A stretch of DNA of 64,000 nt from Onchidella celtica (lineage: Eukaryota > Mollusca > Gastropoda > Systellommatophora > Onchidiidae): assembly GCA_963931925.1 (NCBI GenBank), contig OZ007570.1, positions 56,059,580 through 56,123,579 of the forward strand, read 5' to 3'. The translations under genes and the position numbers were made by a program. The notes under the pieces were generated by a model, which had not been told where the DNA came from, made no database searches, and was given only the letters and a program-made list of their open reading frames with translations. This document shows, in pieces, positions 13,501-25,500 of the stretch (positions are counted from its first letter, which is position 1; each line of letters begins with the position of its first letter).

Positions 13501-16500
13501 AGATGATTGTAAGTAAGTGGAAGTGTATACGCTAAATTCAGACAGTTTTCCTTTTATTGTGATATTAGTGATTTGGAAGTATTTCATATCTGATCAATGT
13601 ATGCTGATGATGTGCCAATGTTTTTAAATAGTATTCTAGTAACTTTCATGAAAGAACTTGTAGACCTAATCTAATACTGGAGTCACTATGGAGTGAGTTC
13701 TTTGATAATATGCCAGTGGTCCAATTTGATTAAGCAACAAACTACCGATGGCTGGAAAAGAAGCTTGAAATGACAAATATTCTTAATGGAGCATTTGTTC
13801 AAATAGTTGGTAAACATAAGAACTGGAATTTTTTTTTCAAATGATTACAACATTTGACATGTAACAACACATAACAAATCTGACATACCACCCATCCTAT
13901 TAAAAAAAAAAACAAACCAAATTTTTCACAGAAATGCCACTTCCCACTCAGAAAGAAATGTATCTCAGTAAGTTCTTTGTCAGCAAACTAAAATGACAGT
14001 AAACATTCATCAAAGGCAACTTAAAGGGGGAAAGCCTGTATCAAATCATCAGATAACTTGACATTTTACTAAAGAGAACAAACCTGGCAACTGCCTTGTT
14101 TTTAAAAAAAAGAGTTTTTCGCTGAAAATGTTACATACCATATATTTCTCTCAAAACAGAGATAACATTCACCAATAACAGTTCTTTATCAATACACTAA
14201 AATTAAATTACTTCAGTAAGCGGCAAATCAGAGATTGAAAAGCCATCATGGAACTTGACAAATTACAATAAACAACAAATTTACAGCATCTCTCTCCACT
14301 ATCAACTATCATTGAAAAAAAAAAATCATGACTCAACATTGAAAAATCATACTGTATCCAAATATAGCGTAACTCGTTCACAATAACAGTAATTCATCAG
14401 TATACTAAAAGTAAATGTAATATAAGCACTGGCAACTCAAAGTGGAAAACTTTTATCGGCTGATCAGAAATATTTGACATGAAACAACAGACAGCAAATC
14501 TGATCTTTCTCATTTTGAAAACACCAAAAACTTCTCCCTGAAATGTCAAGTCACACTAAAAGCAAAATGTTTACAAGAATAACACTTTTTCCTCAGCACA
14601 ACAAAATTAAAGCATAGCAACCACTAAAAAACTGATGTTGACATTTGATGATTTGATAGAAAAGGAGAACATTTAAAGTTCATTTTCATAAAGGTGATGT
14701 TTTTGTCCTATTTATCTTCAAATACTTAAAAAGAGGTGCATCTTTTAACCAAATAAACTGCAGAATTACTCTGGAAATGTTCTTTCATTATGAGCAAGAA
14801 TATCAAAACTGCAGCTTCCCCCAAGCAACTGGTTTCCTCAGATTCACATACACATCTTTTTGATGTTCCTTCATTCAAATTTAATTTTTGTCTTGCTCAT
14901 CATCATTGCATGAAATAAAAACTTAATTACAGTCTTACTGAAACAAAGATTCTGATCAAAGTTAAAGATATTGGGCCAGTTGCAAATTGCCAATCAGCTG
15001 CTGGAACCTCTTTAAAACTAGCATTAGAGGCTGTTCAAAGAAGCCCGCAGACTACTTACAAAACCTAATAGAGAAACTACTGAATTGTGTTCACTGCTCA
15101 GCTATAGGTAGAATGCGCATATCCGTCATCTTTGGCATAAGGACCCATGCATCACCATGGCGATTGTGGCATTGGTTTTCATTCGTTAGCTGATTTGCAC
15201 TGCGAGCAAGGGAGACGTCGCAAACCAACTGGCAGCAAGCTAAAAGTAGTTCACTGCAGTAAACAATGGCACGTGTGTACATGTTCAATGAGAGACGTTC
15301 GGTCAATTATTTCACTTTCTATCCTTTGTTTACACGGATGGTAGTGGTAGGCAGGGTTCATAGCAGACTTTGATGAGTTTTTCAAGGTTTTTCAAGGTCA
15401 ACCTTTTCATTTTCAAGGCCACAAAACACCGCGACAAAAACTACGCATGTCCATGAATTGCTTCTGCCCGTAAAAACCTGTGCGACTACACCGTCGTCTC
15501 TGATTCCGTTAGGCATAGTGCCTAGGCCCAAATTTATTTTTTTTTCAAATTGATTGCATTTTTTGTTTTTTCAAGGTTATTCAAGGTTGTGCTCTGTTTT
15601 CCAGGCTTTTCAAGACCTTGAAAAATAATTTTTGTTTTTGAAGGTTTTTCCAGGTTTTGAAGGTCCGCTATGAACCCTGGGTAGGGAATCTGACCAGCTT
15701 GGATCCATCCTTTCCACCCCTGTCATAACAACCAACTACAATGCAATCAGCAGGCATCTTAACCGCTTAGACATATCTCGAAGTTACACTAATCAGCTGA
15801 TCCACCGGCCATCTTTAGTGTAGGAAGATCAAAACAAAAACTCTGACGTCATGTGCATTCTACCTAAAGCCTCAAAGGCTAGTTATAAGAAGGCTCCATA
15901 GCTGACCAAGAAAATGTTTACAAGTGAACTTCCAATTATCAAATAACACGATTAGATATACAACAATCTCCACTGTTTCTCAGTTCTATGTACCTTTCTG
16001 AATGGCCTTCATCAGCAGTGTTGCACCAGTGTTGTCAGGCTGTTCAAAATCTAATTTCTGATCATTTCTGCTGGACTGTCTGATTGCATGCTTGACAACT
16101 TCCGCCTTATCCAGATTAACAGCCTGCAGGAGATCAGCTGAATAGCAAAAAAAAATAAATAAAAATTAACACATTTCATTATAATACGAATCAAAGCTTA
16201 AATTAGAACCTTATAAAATGTTACTTGCACCTTCCTATAAGCCATTTAGGTGCTAATAAGTAGAAATCCTTCAGCACCAGCATTCCAAAATTTAAGATTT
16301 CATAAAGGTTTTTTATTGTGTGAAAACAGGTGATAAGCAATCCAGTGCTTTTCTTTCCTTGTCAGTGAATCTTCCTTGGTTGACCACTGTTGCCCATGAT
16401 GTTCAGGGATGTAAATTAAATGGCCTCCTGAAAAATTCTCTGAAACCAACGCAGCGTTCTTTGAAACAAGTTCTGACACTGCGGCGCCCAGACTATTTGT

Positions 16501-19500
16501 CTAACTCTAATGAACTATGATGGAAAACATAACACATAACAACCTAATAAACTTAACTTTACAGATTTACATCAAATATTTAAAGTAACATACCTTTTTG
16601 GGCTTTGATTATTAAGTCCATAACCTCACTGTCAAAGTATATATCTACATAATATCTACATAATCTAGAAAAAGATCAAGATTTCTAGACCAATATAGAT
16701 CTATTCTGCGTATCACAAGCCAGCACTTGCTCCTTGATCACAACATTCTGTCCTTAATGAACTTTTCAAAACAGACCGGTTACAGAAGATTTAGATCTAG
16801 TTCTAGAGTAGACCTATATTAATTTTTAAAGCAAAGATCAGCCACCACACTCAATATTTCTATATCTTTATAGAGTCAAAAAATTAAAACTATAGATTTA
16901 AATAATTCTTTGAGAAATCCAGGAATTTGAAGAAGCATATAATGTGTAACAAAATCGGTTGTTCCAAGGCACGAGACTGACAAGATTTGAAAGTTGAAAT
17001 GACATGCGAATCTTCACTAGGCCAGACAGTAGACTTGGCCTATGACTAGAGTCTCGTCGGATTTAACAAAAATTATTAAAAACATGGAAATGTGCGCCTC
17101 CTTTAAAACCCTATGAACATGCTCTGAAACATGACAAAACAACCACAATCGTATGAAACGAAATAATTATGCTGTGGAACATAAATCTTTCTAACAGCGC
17201 TGAAACACGTGTATGTCTTTGCCTAGGCCTAGATCTAGTTATAATCTGTGATCGTCAATTACGTTCGAAGATTCTACAAGTCTGCCGACCTAGATCTACC
17301 GGGAGTTACTGTCATGATCACATTAGGATCATAAATGCCGTGCTAGGTCACGACGTCAGTGAGTTAATTTTTACGATCTTGTTGATTATAACCAGCGTAA
17401 TTTGTCCTTGAGCTGTTCTCGTGAACAGTTTGTTTTGAAACACCTTTTTTTCTGATGGATGGAGAGAGGGAGGGGCGAGACAGAATAAATGTATAGCTAG
17501 GAATGACAGAGCAGTTCTCGACCCCGTGATTTTGATTAACATAGATAAGGGGCGAGTAAAGGTAGTTTATTTAGACGCTTAGTTGGCGTTTCGGAAATTC
17601 GTGCATAAGAGTAGAAAGCACGGGGTTTGAAGATTTTAGTAGTTAATGTTTCGCATTTTAAATTTTGTCTAGACCGTAAAATTGACCTTGATTTTGGCGC
17701 AAGGCCATGACAAGCATAAATTAATATTGCAGGCTGAGCTCCAGCGACTGCACCAATCAAATGTATGAATCTGGACGGAAGGTCGAGACATAGCTTTAGT
17801 ATTTAAACCCGTGCAGAGCTTAGATAGATGCCACATGTAGACAATCCATTTACGAGGTGGACGGCGATAGTCCTCAGCCAGATGAGAGACATAGAGACGC
17901 AGTTGAGCAGTCCATATTGTGAGGAGCGTGATGTTTTAAAGCTCCAGAGCCTAAGCTACTTGGTTTGATATGAACCCACAGCGTTTACAACCAGCGCTCT
18001 CACTCCCAGTGAGGGCCGCATGGTGAGTCCATACTAATTTGTAATGATGAAAGTGAACCGTTCTACTTACTTTTGAAGACAGTTTCAGAGCTACCGCCAG
18101 ACAACGCATGGTTGTACAAGCATTCTCCATGGCGTGTCTAGAGGGACAAGGTGGTCTAGAGGCAAGGTGCTCGCCTCTCATGCCAAGGGTCCCGGGTTCT
18201 AAACCCGGCCGGTGCAGGCATGTTGGAAGTTTGGGATTTTTCTCATATTTTCATGTCCCTGATCCTATTGAGGGGTAGGATCGAGTACCTAGTCTTCTCG
18301 GATAAGGACGAAAAAATTCGGAGGGCCCGTGTGCACGTTGCGCACGTTAAAGATACCTTGGCAGTTGGAAATCGTAAAGAGCAGGCCGAACAGGCCGCTG
18401 CCCGGGCAAAATTAAATAAAATTCATCCCTACCACCCACTCCCCCTCATCCCCCCACCACCAAAAAAAAAAAAAAAAACGCCGACCGGCGCTGCACTGTG
18501 GCGACGACGTGCCTGCTCCAGTTGTTACTGGGGTGCAATGGCACAAAGGCAAAATTTCCCAAATGGGATTAAAGAGTTATACAAATACAAATACAAATAC
18601 AAATAGAGGAAATGTCCATATCATAACATGTCTCATTGAATTAATAGAATTTAAACTGTTATATCCGTCGCCACGTGCGCGGATTCTATTTGGCATCTAA
18701 CTCATATGACCTGCAAGTAGTTAGAGTGAATAAGTTAGTCTTTATAGAAAGCTGTAGTTTCATTAGCTAGATTCAGTTGCCTTTGAATTGATATTTATAT
18801 TTATAATTATATTTGTTACATTAATTCCTGTAATTAAACTGCCCTACAGTTCTGCTAAAAATCAAAGCAATTGATTTATTTAGTTTTTAGAGTGCAAGTA
18901 TTTTTTTTTGTGTGTTCGTCGATTGTGGGAGCGAACCTCGAAAGAGTGTCAGTCGAATTCTCCCCATCTAACCCACATCGCGACAGTTACCACCGCCAAA
19001 GATGATTGTAAGCTTTGTAAAATTGAAAAAAAAACCACAAAAAAACATGACAGCGAAATAAAATGAAACCCCTTCACAAAATGTGTCCACTGTTCTTACT
19101 CAATGACCGCCATCGTTTACGCTACAATAAAAATCAATAATGTGTGACCTACATGTGCTTACGTACTCGAGCTCGTATGAACGGCCGAAGCGCACGGACA
19201 CGGGCGAAAGTGTATCACTGTATGCCCTGACAACTTATTATGCAACACTACTAATGCCTAGTTGAGCGGGGCCGCGGCGGGGGACGAAAGTTATTGCGAG
19301 TTCGGGCATACGCAGTACGGCAAAACAAGGTAGGGTAGAGCTGCCGCATTTACGGTTGCACACGTTGAATGGCTAGGTCCGGCGCTATTTGCGGTAACTA
19401 TGGAAATGAATCAACGCTCTTGTCTATTCATTAAAAAAAAAAAAAAACAAGAGTCCGATTCTCGCGGAAATCGGAACCAGAAAGAAATTCTCGGATTTCC

Positions 19501-22500
19501 GAGGATTCTCAGAAGATTTACATCCCTGGATGTTTCATAATGATATAATGCCCATATTTCTTCAGTTTTCTGAATAAATCGTACTTAAATCAAGGATTTC
19601 TGGCAGTGGAATGTAATGGTCAAGGTCAGCAGCAACAAGAATTTGTTTCAATCAGTATTTTTCTCTTTTGACTTGTGCGGCACATTTGAGCACCCTGAGA
19701 AGTGTACCTTCCCGCAAAATGTATAAGAGCACATAAAAAAGGTAAACTGTACACTAGCAGGTGACACTAACATAAAAAAAAAAAATAATAATAATAATAA
19801 ACGAACAAATCTGAGGTCATTACCTGGGAGTTCAATCTTGCTGGCTGGTTTTGTAACCAGACAGGCTAAGAGGCCACAACCTATGCAAACAAGCCGTAAT
19901 CACCAGCCTTCTTCCCTAGATCAAGTTTACACTTTAAAAGTCGAAGCGTGGTTTTTCTTAACGTCTTCCTTCTATTTAAATTCAACATTCCCTTGCTTTA
20001 TTGTCTGGTAATCCCAGAAACCATATTCCAAAGTGACTATTAAAATAACTTTATGAAAATGGACAAATTTTAGTTATTTTAAATATAGTGTGTTCATCTT
20101 TTTTTTTTTTTTCTCAAGAATACACTTATCTTACCATTTGTAATATATCCAACATCTTTGTGACCATAGCGCTCATCACCCTGAAGTACATAAAAGACAA
20201 GGATTTAAAAAGTTATTATAAACATATATACAAAGCATACAATTCAAACGGTCTTATGTATCATCTATGTTATGCTTTCCCATAGTGCATGAGCAAAATG
20301 TTGCATATTTTTTTTTTGGACAAAAAGTCTTCTCACCTCCACTATCGCCCCATCTAACATTTTTGTTACAACAGCATATGTACAATCATCACATAACTTG
20401 ACAATTTCATCCCATTGGCAACAAAAAGTATTTCAGGGCATCCCAGATTACTATTTATGGTCTGAGACAGAACTATATATATCTACACCATTAATCTGCT
20501 AATCACCTGTTCCACAAAGTCTTCCAGCTCATCACAGGTCAGTGTACTAATTCGTCTATCGAGGTCTGAGTCTGGCAACAAGCAAAAAATTTAAAATCAT
20601 TGGAACAATTCATGTACACAAATGTGCTCTGATAAATCCAAATTAAAAAAAAAAAATTATTATCACCACAGAATAATTTGTATCGTCACTGGACAAAACA
20701 AATTACATTGGTTTTGAATATGTTAAGTGGGGCCTGCTACTGGAAACTGCAAGTCTGAATGTGAAATGCCCATAATATATGGGGTATGGAGATCATAACA
20801 ATACTGTGCATAAATTTTAGATGTTCTGTTTAGATGCATCTCTATGCATTTAAGACAAGGCAAACAAACAAAACTGAGTAAATGATACTGATATAATGTA
20901 AAAGTACTTTCTGTATTCACCACGGTCAAATCTGAACATGGCATGTGAAAGACAAGATGCAAACACAGCAATACAAATACCAGTAAAGTTTCATGTTCTA
21001 TATTACATAGAGCAAATATGGAAAGCTCCGATTTGCTAAAAAGAGAAGCCAAAAGCGACTCAAAATAAGGGCAACATAATCTTACTGTAGACAATACACC
21101 AGGTGCTGTTATTTGACCTCTTGAATAATTTGTAATTTATTGCTAGAGCCTGATCATCACTATCCCAAGGCATACAGCTTTTATGTCATGTAAATGGTGC
21201 TAAAAAAGTCAACAATGTGCCGACATTTTACCTCTTTCTTTCTACTCCATCTCCATTACTTTACTATTGGCAATCTGAGGTTATATTATTTACAGGAGAC
21301 AAAGAGGATCAATACATTTCCCTTGTTTACTCACAAAACTTACCTCTTGAATTGGGTGACGGAATTTTTTCTAATGGCTGTGAAATTTCATTAGCACGCT
21401 TTCTTGCGGCCCTGCCATCTGATGGCTCTGTAAAATGTCTTGTCTGGCCGGATGAGGACTGTGTGGTGTTCGATACACTATTAGAGTGAGTGTCAGGGGC
21501 ATCCACCTCTACTGTACTCTGCAGCCTGGTAAAGATGTCTGATCCTTGAGACCCACTTAGTTTGGTACCTGTGCTGCCAAAATTCTCCTTTCCCGGAGAG
21601 CTCAGGTTAATGCTGCCTGTGGGGGAGGGGAGCATGAACTGTCCCTGCAGCTCCCCTGGTGTAAGGGAATCCCCAGAAAATCCAGAATCCTGCCTAGAGA
21701 AGTTGAAAGCACTGTTATTGTCACTAAATAAACCTGGTCTTTCTATCTCCCCACTCTTCCTACCACCCATGGCTCCTAAAGACTTGCTGGTTGCCGTGGA
21801 ACTAGCCAGAGTATCCATATGCATGCGGTGGGCTAAAGCACCCATTCGACCAAAAGAGTCACTGACAGCATCTCGGCTGAGGGCAGCTGTGTTGTTAATA
21901 CTGTCATCAAAACTGGAGTCAGAACTATCTCCACGGGTGGATGAAAACAATGATCTGCGGGCCTGTCCTGATGACAGAGAAGACGAATTTGTATTGTTTC
22001 CTTTACCGCCACCTTTTTGTTCCTGTGATGTTGATGATGATGTCTGAGAAGTATATTTTGAATCTCTGCTGAATGTTGAAGTAGGTTCTGCTCTCTGTCT
22101 TGGTGGCTTTTTCTCTTCTGATGATGTATTTTTCTCTGTACTTCTGTCTGATGAAGTTTCACTGGATTTTCTTGTCTCTGCACCTCTCTCACTGGCACTG
22201 CTACTTGTAGATGTACTTTCGGTGGTTCCTGATGTACTTTCACCCTCGCGCTCATCTTTGTTTTCAGGTTCTGCCGAGCCATTTCCCCTCTTCATATTTC
22301 TTCTTCTATTTGATTTACAGTCCGACCTGTTACATGCTCCATTCCACAGACACTCATGACTATGCCCTGTCTCAACAGCTCCACCTGCTTCCATCTGTGC
22401 ATCCAATGCCGAGCGTTTGAAAGCTAAACTCAGGTCAACCTCAGCGAGATCTGGCACTGACCCACTCGGAGTGGCACCAGTAGCTTCCAGCACAGTTCCA

Positions 22501-25500
22501 GAAGTGATGCTATCCCCACTAGCTCCATCATCCAAACTTGATGGAGTAAGCAGAAATTTGGCATCTGTGAATTAAATAAGAATTGATGTGATACCATGAT
22601 GATTTCACCATAAGTTATATTAGGTAAACTTCCAGTTTATTTGATGTTCTCATTCTGCAAATTTGCGATGTTTCTTATGTCAAAACCCATAGTGCTACAA
22701 GGACTTGCACATTTTTGGGACAAATCATTTGCAGCAGCAGCTCTGCAGTCTTTTCAAGTTTTTGGTACAAATACAGAGCAGAGTATGAAAACTTTAATCA
22801 TGACACCCAATATCCATGAAATAACAAAATGACTTAATAAAATAGTAATCTAAGAAATTCACTTGTTTTCATTTACTGTGCGCAACAAAGTCAACATTAC
22901 CAATGGCACTCCTGTTCAGTCAAACATAATCATATGCGAAGTTGCTCGAGACAAAAATAAAATGTATATAATATGTTCAACCAATGATTACCTTTGAAAT
23001 GTCTATAATTAGCATCAATTATTACTTGATATCTAATCAGTCTTATCCACTACCTATTGAAAGAACATGCATAGACAACAATGTATCACACTTAAATTTA
23101 CAATACGAACTGATAGAAGCTTTTCCCCCTAATTTCATTAAATAGTTACTGTCAAACAACAGTGGTTAATCTCCCTACAAAATAAAATTTATTATAACCA
23201 TGTTTCAAAATATGACATTCTACTCCCCTCCTTGTACGAAATCGTTTAAATTCTCAATAATACTAATAAGATCATACCCTCATCTCTAAAGGGAATGCTG
23301 AGACCAGGTTTGAGTTAGATTTTAAGAGCGATAAAGATTAAATTTCTTAGCATGTACGGCAACTTCAATACAGTGAAACAAACGCACCATGATGCATCAG
23401 GCCATCTGATTGCATGTACCAAATACAAAAAAAAAAAAGCCACCCTCTTCACACATCTATGTAAAAATTTCACCTTTCTTCACTTTCTCCACTTCCATAA
23501 CTGGATTTATATCTGCTATAGTGTCCAATCGCCTTGTCTCTGTAGTAACTGTCAATATGGTTTCAGAAGATACAACCATTTGGCTTCCTTGGTCTCCTGG
23601 CATGAAAACTTCATTCACTGCTTCATTCTTCCTCACACCAAATTCTGTCTTTGGAGTTGCAGCTTCTGAAAATGACAAATAATTGTTTACAATGAAAAAC
23701 CTACCCACCATAGAAAGACTTACTCCTCCTACTATTGCAGAGGTGTGAAGAAACAAACAGAAAAATTTTTAAATGTACCATGAACCTAAAAAATCATGCT
23801 TCAGAACTTCATTAACAAATGCAATAAAAATCTTTTTAAAAAAGAAGTGAAATGAATACAAAGAGGCAAAATAATCTTAACATCACTTAATTCTTCTGTA
23901 TGACATTCTGGACCTCGAGAAAGTCACCCTGAAGAAATGTGTTGGTGTTGTGTGCATGTTTTTTTTTCTTGTTTTTTTTTTTTAAGTGAGCCAGTCACAG
24001 TGGCAAATGCCTTTAAGTTTCTCCACACTACTTTCCTTTTCGTCAATATGATTTGCATTATATTTTATATTCTTCCACTTTTGTGCCGATTCTACTTTTC
24101 TTCAGCATTCTTCACATGATCACTACTCTGCCTTAAAATAAAATCATTCATTTTTACCTGCATTAGTTTCTATAAAACTGGATGAATGTTGTAAAAATAT
24201 TTGAAGTTCAAAAATAAAACTAAGGCAACAGTCTTTCATTTGCTCACATGAATGTTCAATATTTTTTTTCTTCTCAAAGTTTTTGGCTATATGGGTGATA
24301 TCGATGGTGTTGTGCAACTGTGTAATTGGAAAAAATTGACCAACTAATTTTTTTAGCTAAAAATAGTCACCACGCCTTTCTGGTGGTTCCCTATTCAAAT
24401 GGGAAGTCTACACGCACTATAAATAGCAAAATTGAGCACGCAACTGGCTTCAAAGCCTTCAATAGTTACAATTCTAACCGTGTATGTGGCTGTTCTAATC
24501 GTGTTACTGATTTCTGTGGCGGAATTTTGTCCTGCTCTAGTCATGCGTATCTTTAACTGCGTAAGTGCCCGACAATACTTTGTGTGATAACCGCGTAACA
24601 GGATTAACCGGCTTAAAGACCTGCATTTAAAAAACAATATATTTATTATGATAGAAAGACACGTTTTGTTTGATTAACACGACCAAAAACATATAGTCCT
24701 GTATAAAAAAACTCGCAAAAAGATGTTTTTTTCGTCTCCTGGAAAACAATCCCAAAACCAGTTACACGGTTAGAGTACAACACCATCGATATGATAATAC
24801 AATACAATACTTGTGTAGATATTTACTATTGAATACAACATTCATTTTCTCATGAATGGCAATTATAGGGACTTTCTCATTATAGCAAAAGTGTCAGTTT
24901 TTCTTTAAAAAAAAAAGTCATACCATTTCCATCTTTCACACAATCATCAGATGTGCTTGCCTGTGACATCATTGTAGAATCTGAAGTGTTCACTGAAAAC
25001 AGGGAAGCCATGCTTATATTAGGCATGACAGGCGGTGTGACAGGACTGGATGTAGTTATTATGCCTACAGTCTCTGATGTCACAGAACTAACACTGGGCC
25101 GTTGGCCACCTGAGGAACTCTTAGTACCCTTAATTACTCTGGACCGACGGGACCTCTTAGCTGACATATAACCTCGGGCACTGAAAGGGTCACTGGAACG
25201 TTTCCTAGATCTAATGCCAGGAAACTGCTTGGGTGACTGGGTTGTAGGTGACGACCAGACAGTTTTGGAAGACAGAGATGGTCCAGACCTAGTACTTGAC
25301 AAGCCTTTCTCATCCCCAACTGTCCATGCTGCTGTAGGTGTGGCCTTTCCACGAAAGCGCCCTTCTTTTTGTAAAGATTTAGGTGGAGATAGGGGCGATG
25401 GACTGCTTAGGGGTGGAGACTTTGCTGACAATTGCTGCTGTTGTTTTTGAATGTTGGCCACAGCTTCTGCATGAGCTGCCCTCCTGCATCCTTTGACCTT

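Noticed and set aside
21562..22047. 161-codon plus-strand ORF
   Set aside because: Antisense shadow of MPP8 exon 6, which has consistent splice sites and phase on the minus strand.
23352..23682. Two plus-strand ORFs of 90-105 codons
   Set aside because: Overlap MPP8 exon 5 on the opposite strand; no domain and no splice support.
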